Shown here: positions 48,171-56,662 of the stretch, in pieces
How positions within the stretch are numbered: position 1 is the first letter of the stretch
Layout: every line of letters begins with the position of its first letter
From: GCA-2720975 sp964469565
GTDB taxonomy: Bacteria > Planctomycetota > UBA1135 > GCA-002686595
Reading direction: 5' to 3'
Assembly: GCA_964469565.1 (NCBI GenBank)
Contig: CAYXZD010000016.1
Coordinates: 34,543 to 98,542 of the forward strand
Length of the DNA: 64,000 nucleotides
The notes under the pieces: generated by a model
Databases searched by the model: none
Seen by the model: the letters and a program-made list of their open reading frames with translations, nothing else
Told to the model about the DNA's origin: nothing
Program-made: the position numbers and the translations under genes

Positions 48171-48249
48171 GGTGAGGTTTCTTTTGGGGTCAGGAGTCAG
48201 TAGGAGTGTCGCTAGGACAGATGAAAAACGGATTTGCCTTGAAGGGGCG

Positions 48250-48269
48250 CCGCTATCCACAGATAGCGG
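48250..48269. terminator. Hairpin between response regulator and groES
   Basis: Perfect 8-bp stem CCGCTATC-CACA-GATAGCGG. It could end transcription of the response regulator gene before groES, although it has no U-run. Confidence 0.4.
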
Positions 48270-48285
48270 TGGAAGGGGGGAGCTG

Positions 48286-48702
48286 TCAGTTCACGCTGCC
48301 CCAGTGATCGTTGAGGACGCGCTGAACTTCGCCGCGCAGGAGGTCGGGGTGGACGGGCTTGCGGAGAAAGGCAGCAACGCCTGAACGCAATGCGACTTGT
48401 TCGTAGGCCTCACTGGCTTCCCCAGACCACAAAATACACGGCAGACTCGGCGCGTGTTTGCGCATGGCTGCAAAGAGATCCAGGCCGCCCAGGTCCACGC
48501 CGCCGTTCCCAGGCATGTGTACATCGAGCAGGGCCAGGTGTAGCTCGGGGCTGGAGCGGAAAACGCTCAAAGCCTCTTCGCCGCTTTCTGCCCTCACGAC
48601 CTCGATTCCCATGGGGCTGAGTAATTCAGCAGCCCCGCGACACAGGTCTGTGTCGTCGTCGGCAATGAGGATGCGATGGTCGCGTGATGAATTGAAGGGC
48701 AT
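48286..48702 (-). CDS. CheY-like response regulator (receiver only)
   Basis: 138 residues, one receiver domain. Acidic pocket LIADDDTDLC, phosphorylation Asp in LALLDVHMPG near residue 60, conserved Ser/Thr region LWSGEAS, and Lys in LRKPVHP. There is no output domain, so it probably acts by protein-protein contact or is a phosphorelay component. A histidine kinase is not nearby. It lies upstream of groES in the same direction. Confidence 0.92.
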   Translation of the reverse strand: MPFNSSRDHRILIADDDTDLCRGAAELLSPMGIEVVRAESGEEALSVFRSSPELHLALLDVHMPGNGGVDLGGLDLFAAMRKHAPSLPCILWSGEASEAYEQVALRSGVAAFLRKPVHPDLLRGEVQRVLNDHWGSVN

Positions 48703-49351
48703 GGGTCAGGGGCGGCGGCTAGGCGCCAGCGTGGGGGCCATGAAAGCAAAGAGTGTGCCGCTTCTGGGAACCAAGGCCGTGAGTGAGAGAACCAGCGTAA
48801 GTCCAGCCATGAGCAATATTTATGCCAGCTCATAATGCCCGCTCAGTTCGGCTTGCTCGGGACCGGGCTGCCACTCTGGCAGAGAGGCTGGGGCAAGCCC
48901 GCTACGACTGTCAGGATGACAGTCTTGTTCCGGCCCGATTTCAGCCCCGCAGGGACGAATCTGCAGGGCCCCCTCCTGAGGCCCTATTTCTTGGCATTGA
49001 AAAAGGGCCCCTCCGGTTCCCTGGCCCTGCGGCCGTGCCGTTTGGGCCCTGTACCGAGCAATCCCCTTGGATTGAACCCCGCCTGGATGCAGCCTTGGGC
49101 GAGTTCTATGGAACTCTGAGAGCCGAACGTCCAGGTGGAGCCGAATCCGCTTGCCGTCACTGAAAGGGGGAAAATGGAGCCATAAACATGGTCTGAGTTC
49201 CCCCCCCAACAACAAAAAAACTCAAGGCTCACAAGAAAGAAATGAGCGCATGCATTGGCTCAATTGATACCATGTCGTAGTTCTGCCGGTGTCGTTGTCT
49301 CGCGCCGACACGGGTTACTTTTGTTCGTTTTCCCTAGACGTGGAGTTCAGA
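48703..49351. other. Intergenic region, about 650 bp, no convincing gene
   Basis: Several frames are open here but none has family features or a plausible start. A 34-codon hydrophobic minus-strand frame sits just upstream of the response regulator (ATG near 48815) and is too short to call. Hairpins such as ACTGTCA/TGACAGT near 48910 and C- and A-runs near 49200 are seen. It may be a decayed sequence. Confidence 0.4.
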
Positions 49352-49747
49352 ATGATCTCGCAATTCAAGATCCCTTTTTACATGGCGCATGCAGTCGCTT
49401 TCTTGGGGGTGGTGGGCCTGTTTGTGCCCAAGTCTCCCGCAGCCGCTCCGAACGAGTGCGTGGCGAGTGTTACACTAGATCAAGTCGCTTCCTGCGGAAC
49501 ACTCACCTTGATTAGTTCTTGCACAAGTGTTCCGTGTCCGGCCTGTGTTGCACCGGGAGTTCGGTGTTCGGCAAGTGGGACGGTCATTGACAGTCAGGGA
49601 AACGTGACTCCCTTCTCGCTGCGAGCCAAGTGCCATTCAATTCGCGACAAGAGTGGTCATTGCTCAGGAGGAGGCACTTGGAAGGTTAGCCTGCACTGCT
49701 CTGACTGCGCGGGCATCAGAGTCACACCACTTCCGTTTGGCCAATAG
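49352..49747 (+). CDS. Small secreted Cys-rich protein
   Basis: 131 residues. A signal peptide (MAHAVAFLGVVGLFVPKSPAAA) is followed by a mature part with about eleven Cys, including CTSVPCPACVAPGVRC and CSDCAG. Start ATG 49352 has GGAG at good spacing; the longer frame from 49289 has no better start. No family recognised. It resembles in style, but not in sequence, the Cys-rich protein at 54270-54737. The next gene starts 10 bp later with its own ribosome-binding site, so they form a pair. Confidence 0.7.
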   Translation: MISQFKIPFYMAHAVAFLGVVGLFVPKSPAAAPNECVASVTLDQVASCGTLTLISSCTSVPCPACVAPGVRCSASGTVIDSQGNVTPFSLRAKCHSIRDKSGHCSGGGTWKVSLHCSDCAGIRVTPLPFGQ

Positions 49748-49757
49748 GAGCACGATC

Positions 49758-50426
49758 ATGCGTAATCAGTTACTCGTTGTTTGTGGATCGATCGCGTTCG
49801 GAATCGTGTTGGGTACAATGTTCTCTTCTCGAGGTGCCCCGCCGGTCAATCCGGCAGATCCGGCCGGCGCCCTAGGGGGACCCACGGCCATGGGCGGGTC
49901 GGGTATTCGAGTTCCCCTGGTTTCACCAAAAGCCGCAGAGCGTGCCCCCAGTTCAGGCCACATGCTGACTGGAGACGTACAAAGGTCGTCCGATTCTGGA
50001 GTGGTTGCAACAGACACGAATGGCGTGTACTCGGACTCGGCCATGGAGGAATCCTGGATGCAAAAGTATGACTATCTTTCAGGAGAAGACCGGGTTGCTG
50101 CCGTGGATGAAATGTACCGAGAAATGGCCCGTGTACATGCGGCGGAGATCCAACGGTATGTATCCTTGGGTTTGAGCACAGTCTTGCCACAAGACGAGGC
50201 TCAAATCCGCCCGGGCGATTCAACGAAGGACCGCTTGGCTGCAGTTCACTTCGATGGTGCTGAATACCACAAAGTCCTCGTGAACCGGGCCGGCTCTCCC
50301 GATGCGCTCGCCCTTAGGGATGAGTTCTTCTGGTTCTACCATAGCACCCACGGTGAGCCCCATCCGGACGCTGCTCAATCGGGCTGGTTCGGGGCTGAAG
50401 CCGTATACCACGGTTGGCTGCGGTAA
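49758..50426 (+). CDS. Hypothetical exported or anchored protein
   Basis: 222 residues. An N-terminal hydrophobic segment (LLVVCGSIAFGIVLGTMF) looks like an uncleaved anchor or a signal peptide. Mature part is soluble and acidic, with a helical segment VAAVDEMYREMARVHAAEIQRYV and an aromatic C-terminus. AGGAG precedes ATG 49758. No family recognised. Probably co-transcribed with the Cys-rich gene just upstream. Confidence 0.65.
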   Translation: MRNQLLVVCGSIAFGIVLGTMFSSRGAPPVNPADPAGALGGPTAMGGSGIRVPLVSPKAAERAPSSGHMLTGDVQRSSDSGVVATDTNGVYSDSAMEESWMQKYDYLSGEDRVAAVDEMYREMARVHAAEIQRYVSLGLSTVLPQDEAQIRPGDSTKDRLAAVHFDGAEYHKVLVNRAGSPDALALRDEFFWFYHSTHGEPHPDAAQSGWFGAEAVYHGWLR

Positions 50427-50468
50427 GACCTCATTCGGCCCTAGGCCCCATGAATCGCAATCTGGAAT

Positions 50469-50498
50469 CACCCAGCGCCAGTGCGCGCGCGCTGGGTG
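50469..50498 (+). terminator. Terminator-like hairpin
   Basis: Perfect 10-bp stem CACCCAGCGC / GCGCTGGGTG with a 10-nt loop, 43 bp after the stop of the exported protein gene. Only a short U-poor tail follows. Confidence 0.5.
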
Positions 50499-50649
50499 TG
50501 TCTTGAGGTCTGCATCGCTGTCCTTGGCTGATCGACCTGCGTGAACGAGTCCCAATGCCCTAATGCCGGAGGGTGCGTGCCCACTGTGGGGGAGGTCTGA
50601 ACCTGTGCTGGTGAGTGGCGCACCCTCAATCCGAGCGGGCATTGGGTAA

Positions 50650-50959
50650 GGCAGTTGGCCAGGGCTGACGGGGTTGGGTTGACTGGGCTGGGTTGACTGG
50701 TCTGGGCTGACTGGGCAGGGCTGACTGGGCAGGGCTGACTGGGCAGGGCTGACGGGGCAGGGCTGACGGGGCAGGGNNNNNNNNNNNNNNNNNNNNNNNN
50801 NNNNNNNNNNNNNNNNNNNNNNNNNNNNNNNNNNNNNNNNNNNNNNNNNNNNNNNNNNNNNNNNNNNNNNNNNNNNTGACTGGGCAGGGCTGACTGGGCA
50901 GGGCTGACGGGGCAGGGCTGACGGGGCAGGGCTGACGGGGCAGGGCTGACGGGGCAGGG
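50650..50959. repeat. 14-bp tandem repeat array with assembly gap
   Basis: At least fourteen visible copies of a 14-bp unit near GGGGCAGGGCTGAC, with variants GACTGGGCAGGG and, at the left edge, GGTTGACTGGGCTG. The array is broken by 100 Ns at 50777-50876, so its true length is unknown. A minus-strand frame through it (Pro-Ser-Ala repeats) is a by-product of the repeat. Confidence 0.95.
50777..50876. other. Assembly gap (100 N) inside the tandem array
   Basis: Run of exactly 100 N within the 14-bp repeats, evidently where the repeat could not be assembled. Confidence 0.99.
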
Positions 50960-51049
50960 ATTCGTAGTTGGGTGCGTGGGAGGGTCCATTACTTTAGGCG
51001 GGCCGACCCACACCCTGTTCTCGGGGCACCCGGTCGCTAAGGTGAACCG

Positions 51050-52174
51050 ATGGGAATGCCGTCTGCCAGTATTAGCGTCTTTGACGCCCACGTGGATTCT
51101 CTCCAACGGGCCCTCGACTTAGGTCATGACCTGGGACAGCAGGGTCCCGGGCAGCTAGATTTAGTACGAGGACGAGCAGGCGGGTTGGGGACGGTCGTGT
51201 TGGTGGCTTGGGTGGACCCGAAATACCTGCAAGCAGGTCCGGGCGGGGGGCGATCTCGAACGGAAGCACTGCTCGATGCATTCGATCATCTTGTGGCAGC
51301 TCATCCTGAGGAGGTCCGTGCAGTCACGGATGGCGCCAGCTTGGATGCTGCCCACGAGGCAGGGTGTATTGCAGCCATTGCGGGGATCGAGGGCGGCCAT
51401 TCCATTGAGGGGTCATTGGAAACCCTCGCCCACTTCGCTCGCCGCGGCGTGCGTATGATGACGTTGGTCTGGAACAACCATCTGCCCTGGATCCGATCTT
51501 GCCAGGGCGGCGCAGGCTCTGACATTCCCACGGGGCTTTCTGATTTTGGCCGCGAGGTTGTTCGTTGCATGAATCAAAACGGCATGGTGGTCGACGTGTC
51601 CCATGCGTCCAAGGAAGCTTTTTACGATGTGCTCGAGTGTTCGAGCGAGCCTATCGTTGCCAGTCACTCTGGTTGTGCATCCTTGAACGACCACCCGCGC
51701 AATCTTGACGATGATCAATTGCGCGCCCTCGCCGCCGCCGGTGGGGTTGTGGGAATCGTATTCTGCACGTCCTTTTTGAATGCTCGGGCGGGTCAGCTTG
51801 AGCACGCAGAGCGTCAAAGTCGTGCCTATCAAGCTTTGCAGCACACCCACGAAACGGGCCTATTTCACCTTCAAGCCGATCACTTGCAAGAGGTCCTACC
51901 GCCCCTCGTACTCGATCAAGTCGTGCAGCACATTCTCCACGCCATCGCTATCGCCGGCCCCGAGCACGTGGGCATCGGCTCTGACTTCGACGGCATTCAA
52001 CGCCGTCCCGCGGGCCTTGAAGATGCCGCCTGCTACCCAAATCTTTGCGCAGCCCTTCTGCAGGCAGGCCTCCCCGAATCAAGCGTGCGCGCCGTTATGG
52101 GCGGGAACATGACGCGCGTTTTTCGGCAGTGTACAAAGAGATCCCCCGCCAGCCTCACGCGTTCGGACCTGTAG
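51050..52174 (+). CDS. Membrane dipeptidase-like M19 metallopeptidase
   Basis: 374 residues of the renal dipeptidase family, a TIM-barrel binuclear zinc enzyme that cleaves dipeptides, including D-amino acid ones. Metal ligands can be placed: HVD in FDAHVDSLQ, the bridging Glu in IEGGHSIEG, His in VDVSHAS and VASHSGC, and Asp in GSDFDG. No signal peptide, so probably cytoplasmic. ATG 51050; the frame is complete. It lies right after the tandem repeat array and is convergent with the next gene. Confidence 0.92.
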   Translation: MGMPSASISVFDAHVDSLQRALDLGHDLGQQGPGQLDLVRGRAGGLGTVVLVAWVDPKYLQAGPGGGRSRTEALLDAFDHLVAAHPEEVRAVTDGASLDAAHEAGCIAAIAGIEGGHSIEGSLETLAHFARRGVRMMTLVWNNHLPWIRSCQGGAGSDIPTGLSDFGREVVRCMNQNGMVVDVSHASKEAFYDVLECSSEPIVASHSGCASLNDHPRNLDDDQLRALAAAGGVVGIVFCTSFLNARAGQLEHAERQSRAYQALQHTHETGLFHLQADHLQEVLPPLVLDQVVQHILHAIAIAGPEHVGIGSDFDGIQRRPAGLEDAACYPNLCAALLQAGLPESSVRAVMGGNMTRVFRQCTKRSPASLTRSDL

Positions 52175-52238
52175 CCACGGGCACACCCTACATCCGACTC
52201 CGGACATCCGCGGGACTCGTGCGCCTTTGTATGCGGGC

Positions 52239-54011
52239 CTAACGGGAGAAGTGCGCGTGTGATAGATGGGACTCGGACACGAAGATAGAGTTGACGGGCA
52301 CTGCGTTGGGGTCCTTGAACCCGGCACTCCACGGAATGATCAGCCAGGCATAGTAAGTGCCCGGCACGATGAAGTGGACCGTTTGGTTGGGAGGGACGAG
52401 GAGGTTGTGGTCGAATTGGCCGGCCTTTGGTTCGTCGCCCCAGATCAACGTGACATTGAACGGGCTGCCGGCAGGGTGGGTTGGAGTCTCGTCAATGGAG
52501 AAACGGATGCTACCGAACATGGTGGCATCTAAGACTGCCCTAGCGGGTTGTTCGCCAATGACCACCTGCGGGCCTTCCCCTTGGGGCAAGCGCACTTCTC
52601 CTCCTGCGGAGCTCAAGTAGACCTCGTAGGTGCCGTAGGGGATCGTGTCAAAGTGCATATTGCGCCGGATCTGTCGCGGGCAGCGGAGAGCAATGCGTTC
52701 CTTGCCCCGCGCTAGAAACAGCGCATATCTGGAGTAGGCATAGTCCTGCTCGATTCCCGGACCCGAGGGGGGCTCTTCATAGGCATCCGGCAAACCAAGA
52801 ATCTCAAGTTCCATGCTGCCGAATCCCATCGCCGTTTGCTCCATAGCAAAGACCTGATCGGGCATGGGCCCCGAGCGTGGTTCCAATAAGAACCGCCCAT
52901 GAAAAGGAGCGTAGCCAGGAACGGTGAAGGAAAAATCAACCTCTATCGGTTGGCGAATCGTGCCCGGGGGGGGGACATCAGTGATGAGGTACACATTGCG
53001 TCGGTCGGGATAACCTCCATAGGCTGATTGGGTACCGGCCCGGCGGAATGCTTGCACAGCCGCTGATCCGGTAACGTAAAAACCCGGCGGGGCATTCCAG
53101 ACTAAGCCCGGCACATGACCGTCTGGGTCTAAAGACCCCCTATAGCCTTCATTGTGCGCATGCTGGATGGGTTCTCCCGCAGGCCCCGTGAATCGTAGGT
53201 GGGCCACCCAAACACTGCGCATGGTGAGTTCGACAAAGGCGGGATTCTCCGCCGAGCCCGGTCGGATTGGGGGGCTGGGCTGCTCGCCCCTAGGATGGGG
53301 TTCTGCAGTGACGCTCTTGCCATACGCCTTCATGCGGTAATCCCTGAGGGGGTCAAGGCCGGTGATGACGAACCGTCCCTCAGCGTCGGCCACAACCGCG
53401 GGTACCCCCGGATGTTGTAGTGCGATGCGTTCCCCCAAGCCGGACTCGCCCGGGGCTGTGAAGGTAAAGGCAGCGCAGGTGATTCGTTCATTCAAAGGGA
53501 ACTCCTTTACGATCCCTTCGATGACGCCCCCTGCAGGTAGAGTCACGGTTACGGGCAGCTCGCCAGCTGCCTCGTTGGGTTCTAGCGCCTGCTCAATGGT
53601 CTGATAGTGGGGGTGACGTGCCAAGACTCCTAGCCAATTCACTGCACTACATGAAACCAGTCCGAGCTCGTCGCTAGTGCCGATTCTTTGCCATCGAGAC
53701 CCCTGAAATCCAAAGACTTGAACGTCTGAAATTGGAGCCCCAAGGGAATCTTGAACTACAACCTGGAAGGCTCCGCCCTCAGCAACTGAAGTGGAAGCCT
53801 TCGGTTCTATTACGGACCTTGGTTGAGGTGGGGAGCCTACCGAGTCCTGGAGATCAGCTATTGATTCATCGGAATCGGCGGACCTTTGTGCACTAGCATC
53901 AGGAGAAAGTTGAGGGCTTAGCTCGGGAGATTTCCAGAAAAACCAGATGCCGCAAAGGAGTACGAGCAAAGCACCAAGTGAGAGCCTGCGAGTGCGAGTG
54001 GAGGAGGTCAT
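52239..54011 (-). CDS. Exported protein with carboxypeptidase-regulatory-like domains
   Basis: 590 residues. An N-terminal anchor (LGALLVLLCGIWFFW) is followed by a Ser/Asp-rich linker and then beta-sandwich repeats of the carboxypeptidase regulatory-like type: VVVQDSLGAPISDVQVFGF, TLPAGGVIEGIVKEFPLNE, AEGRFVITGLDPLRDYRMKAYG. Such proteins are thought to be structural or binding modules of the envelope. There are no catalytic motifs. ATG 54011. Element A lies 60 nt upstream of the start on the same strand. Confidence 0.78.
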   Translation of the reverse strand: MTSSTRTRRLSLGALLVLLCGIWFFWKSPELSPQLSPDASAQRSADSDESIADLQDSVGSPPQPRSVIEPKASTSVAEGGAFQVVVQDSLGAPISDVQVFGFQGSRWQRIGTSDELGLVSCSAVNWLGVLARHPHYQTIEQALEPNEAAGELPVTVTLPAGGVIEGIVKEFPLNERITCAAFTFTAPGESGLGERIALQHPGVPAVVADAEGRFVITGLDPLRDYRMKAYGKSVTAEPHPRGEQPSPPIRPGSAENPAFVELTMRSVWVAHLRFTGPAGEPIQHAHNEGYRGSLDPDGHVPGLVWNAPPGFYVTGSAAVQAFRRAGTQSAYGGYPDRRNVYLITDVPPPGTIRQPIEVDFSFTVPGYAPFHGRFLLEPRSGPMPDQVFAMEQTAMGFGSMELEILGLPDAYEEPPSGPGIEQDYAYSRYALFLARGKERIALRCPRQIRRNMHFDTIPYGTYEVYLSSAGGEVRLPQGEGPQVVIGEQPARAVLDATMFGSIRFSIDETPTHPAGSPFNVTLIWGDEPKAGQFDHNLLVPPNQTVHFIVPGTYYAWLIIPWSAGFKDPNAVPVNSIFVSESHLSHAHFSR

Positions 54012-54071
54012 GTGCTAGGTTATCGGGTTGAGTGACCCGTGGGTGATGCGTTGAGAGTATTCTGAACTGGA

Positions 54072-54253
54072 ATGCTTCCCTGTGGTTTCTTATTTAGGCC
54101 TTCTTACCTTCCAGCGGATCGGCAGGTTGGCCCGGGGGCCCAAGCCGCCCGTCGTGGACCGCAGCTCCAGCCCTCTGTTGAGATAGTGGCTAAGTGGTTG
54201 TTCAAGCAGAACTTAGCCTATGCACGGCCGACAAAAAAACCACAGGGAAGCAT
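54072..54253 (-). repeat. Inverted-repeat element, copy A (182 bp)
   Basis: Terminal arms 54072-54088 and 54237-54253 are perfect 17-bp inverted repeats (ATGCTTCCCTGTGGTTT against its complement). Inside, an 8-bp stem GGCTAAGT/ACTTAGCC (54188-54218). Read on the minus strand it shares with copy B GCTTCCCTGTkGTTTTTTT at the start, a hairpin at the same position, a CCACG...GGGCCCCC block, CCGATCC, and the closing CAGGGAAGC. At the fifth base pair inside the arm G-C here replaces T-A in copy B. It has no coding potential. Confidence 0.8.
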
Positions 54254-54269
54254 ACCAGTTCAAACGTGT

Positions 54270-54737
54270 TCAGATGCAGGCAGCCTTTGTACGTGGTGGA
54301 GCCCCCGGCGGGACAGGAATAGACACCTTCGTGCATGTAGAGTTTATTCCTCCATAGCAACTGGGGTTGTCGCCGCCGCATTGACCTTCGGCGTAGGAGC
54401 CTTCGAAGTAGGGAGTCTGACCTTCTTCATTCCAGACAACGACAAGACTGCAGCATGCGGGCACCGATGTTGCGCTGCAGTTACAGTAATACTGAACCAT
54501 CAACGGGTCTAGGCTGCGAGTGCTAGAGTGGATTGTGCAGGTCACTTCGCAGTCTTTTTGCCTGCACCGCACCTGGTGTGTGGCAGTGTCCACTGGTGAC
54601 CATTGGGTCGGACATGGTCCTCCAAAGGCCCCATCTGTTTCATCTGATGTGGACGATGGCCCTAAGGAAAATGCGAGGGTGGAGCATAGTACGAGTGAAC
54701 TCAAGGCGAGGCTGAGCTTCGGTTTAGTTGTTATCAT
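54270..54737 (-). CDS. Small secreted Cys-rich protein
   Basis: 155 residues. A signal peptide (LSLALSSLVLCSTLAFS) precedes a mature region with about 14 Cys (CRQKDCEVTC, YYCNCSATSVPACC, GQCGGDNPSCYGG). No known family. ATG 54737 overlaps by 4 bp the stop of the preceding 66-residue Cys-rich frame, which in turn begins right after the sulfatase stop, so it looks like the third gene of one unit. The 3' end lies 17 bp from element A. Confidence 0.68.
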   Translation of the reverse strand: MITTKPKLSLALSSLVLCSTLAFSLGPSSTSDETDGAFGGPCPTQWSPVDTATHQVRCRQKDCEVTCTIHSSTRSLDPLMVQYYCNCSATSVPACCSLVVVWNEEGQTPYFEGSYAEGQCGGDNPSCYGGINSTCTKVSIPVPPGAPPRTKAACI

Positions 54738-54934
54738 TGGAATACTCTACCCCCCCCCTCCTCCCCCGACAAGACCAAGCAAGCATTGCAAATAATGCGG
54801 CACGGTTGTCCCTCCTCAAGGTGCGTTGAACATGTACCACGCGTTGCACCCCCTAAATAATGAGGGCTCCCACGGGAACCGGCATTTGAGTCGCATTTGC
54901 CGTTGCACCCGGGGCAGCCATACCGGGCAATCAC
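54734..54934 (-). CDS. Possible 66-residue Cys-rich miniprotein
   Basis: A short frame from GTG 54934, four bases after the sulfatase stop, to a TGA that overlaps the next ATG (ATGA). The product has near-mirror metal-binding patterns CPGCNGKC and CRIICNAC, with another Cys between, and no signal peptide. Coupling on both sides and the Cys pattern support it; the GTG start and weak ribosome-binding site argue for caution. It could be a zinc-binding protein, a peptide natural product or chance. Confidence 0.4.
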   Translation of the reverse strand: MIARYGCPGCNGKCDSNAGSRGSPHYLGGATRGTCSTHLEEGQPCRIICNACLVLSGEEGGGRVFQ

Positions 54935-54938
54935 TTCG

Positions 54939-56612
54939 TTAGCGTTGGCCCAGGGCGGGGAGGAGCAGTGGGGGCAGGGGCCGTGTGGGCCAGCGGGATT
55001 CGCCCTTTGGAGCCGTGAAATCATCGCCTGCGTAACCGAGGGCATTGAGTTCGGCGGCGAAGATCTGTGAGACGTCTGTTGAGAGTTCGGCGGCGGGCGA
55101 GTGGGGCAGGCGATCTGCGAAATGGTGCAGGGATTCAAGCTCCAGATTCAGCGCGTCCCACGCGAGCTGAAGTCGGGCCCGATCGACGGGAGCTTGGTTG
55201 TTTTGTTCGTGGGGGTCAGCGGCTAAGTCAAAGTGCTCAAGGTCTTCTACGCGGGCGGGCAGGGCGCCGGAGGACAGACGTAGGCGGCGGATGAGCTTGG
55301 TGCCGGGGAGCCGGAAGGACTCAAGCAACAGGAGGGGGGCGTTTGAACCGTGGGTGGCTCCTAAGGCCAAACTGGAAATAACCATGCGCTCTTGGAACGC
55401 ACGGCCCTCGATGCACGGACGCAGGGAACGGCCCCAGCAGGAGGGGGAAGGCGGGGCGCCGAGATAGTCAAGGACTGTGGGCAGCACATCAGATAGGGAA
55501 ACCTGGCCTTTGAAGGAGAGGTTCGTCCTGGGCACTGTTGGGGAGGCTGCGGGGCCAGCGGTTTCAGGTGTGCCTCTGGTGGGAGGGACGATGAGCAGAG
55601 GCACGCGGATCACTTCGTCGTACAGGGTCTGACGGTGCCCACGGTTGCCGTGCTCGAAGAACTCCTCCCCGTGGTCGGACAGGACGACAATGAGCGTGTT
55701 GTCTAATCGACCCGACTCACGCAGGCTGTCGAGCAACTGTCCGATGGCAGCATCGCACCAGGCAATCTCGCCTTGATAGAGTGCTCGCAAGTGGTCTAGG
55801 TCTCGATCGGTCACCGTGCGTCCGGGGTCTTGATCTGGATCGTAAACGGCACGGTTATTCCAATAGTCGCTGCCCGTCATCGTGCCCGAGTAATGTGGGT
55901 CAAACTTGCGATCAAACGGTTCGGGTGGAATGAAATCGTGGTGAGGGTCAAAGAAATGCACGAACATCCCCAGGGGTGCAGTGCCGGGAGTTTCTCGGAG
56001 GGCTTTTTGGGCGAGTTGCAGGACCCGCTGGCTGCTGATGTCCCGATGGGAGGCGAAACTGCGTACGTCACCTGCCCAGAGCGCCGGCGTTCCGCCCTGG
56101 CTAATGGCCGCCGCTAACGCACGATCTGCGGCGTGCTCTTGGGACAGCGCACACCCATAGGATTCGAATCCGCGCTCGAAACCATAGGCCCCAGCGAGAT
56201 ACCAGCCGCTAAAAACTCCCGCAGTGTGTAAGCCATACTGGTTGAGATACTCACCGAGGGTAGGGTGGGCTGGGTCGATGCGACGGCCGTCATCGTGCAC
56301 ACCGTGCAAGATGGGCGGCAAGCCGGTGAACAGTTCGGCATGGCTGGGAAGGGTCCAACTGGAGCCTGCAATCGCCTGTTCGAAGATGACCCCGCGTTTG
56401 GCCAGAGCGAAGAGGTTGGGGCTGGCCTGCTCATCGAGGAAGGTCAGGGCGTCGGCGCGGACCGTGTCGATTGAGATGATGAGTACGTCACAGGCCGGGC
56501 TGGGAGCAGGGGCCTCCGCGCAGGCGGCACAGGCAAGGCACAAGGGGCCGAGAATGGACTGGGAGGGGCTTGGCTGTGGACCGGGGCGTCGTGGGATCAT
56601 GGGGCTAGGCAT
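54939..56612 (-). CDS. Sulfatase-superfamily hydrolase with Thr at the nucleophile position
   Basis: 557 residues of the alkaline phosphatase/sulfatase superfamily. An N-terminal hydrophobic, Cys-containing region looks like a signal peptide. Metal site LIISIDTVRAD, active-site segment SSWTLPSHAELFTG, and VVLSDHGEEFFEHGNRGH are visible. The usual (C/S)xPSR nucleophile that becomes formylglycine is replaced by TLPSH, so it is not a formylglycine sulfatase in the classic sense; this TLPSH subgroup is known within the family and its substrates are uncertain (phosphoesters or sulfates). Start ATG 56612 or 56600. It heads a unit with two Cys-rich genes, and element B lies 58 nt upstream. Confidence 0.85.
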   Translation of the reverse strand: MPSPMIPRRPGPQPSPSQSILGPLCLACAACAEAPAPSPACDVLIISIDTVRADALTFLDEQASPNLFALAKRGVIFEQAIAGSSWTLPSHAELFTGLPPILHGVHDDGRRIDPAHPTLGEYLNQYGLHTAGVFSGWYLAGAYGFERGFESYGCALSQEHAADRALAAAISQGGTPALWAGDVRSFASHRDISSQRVLQLAQKALRETPGTAPLGMFVHFFDPHHDFIPPEPFDRKFDPHYSGTMTGSDYWNNRAVYDPDQDPGRTVTDRDLDHLRALYQGEIAWCDAAIGQLLDSLRESGRLDNTLIVVLSDHGEEFFEHGNRGHRQTLYDEVIRVPLLIVPPTRGTPETAGPAASPTVPRTNLSFKGQVSLSDVLPTVLDYLGAPPSPSCWGRSLRPCIEGRAFQERMVISSLALGATHGSNAPLLLLESFRLPGTKLIRRLRLSSGALPARVEDLEHFDLAADPHEQNNQAPVDRARLQLAWDALNLELESLHHFADRLPHSPAAELSTDVSQIFAAELNALGYAGDDFTAPKGESRWPTRPLPPLLLPALGQR

Positions 56613-56662
56613 TGTAGGCGGCAGGCCAATGCAATGCCTCCTAGACGACGGGCTGCCTGGCA

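Noticed and set aside
48171..48285. CIRCE heat-shock operator upstream of groES
   Set aside because: Only a partial half-site is present (TAGCGACACTC); no inverted partner at the right distance.
48820..49215. Minus-strand 131-residue frame and the opposite 113-residue frame
   Set aside because: Neither has a family match, start signal or domain-like pattern, and they overlap one another.
50650..50959. Possible CRISPR array
   Set aside because: Head-to-tail 14-bp units without spacers and no cas genes.
50468..51106. Minus-strand frame of Pro/Ser/Ala repeats
   Set aside because: It is the translation of the 14-bp tandem array and passes through Ns. No start signal.
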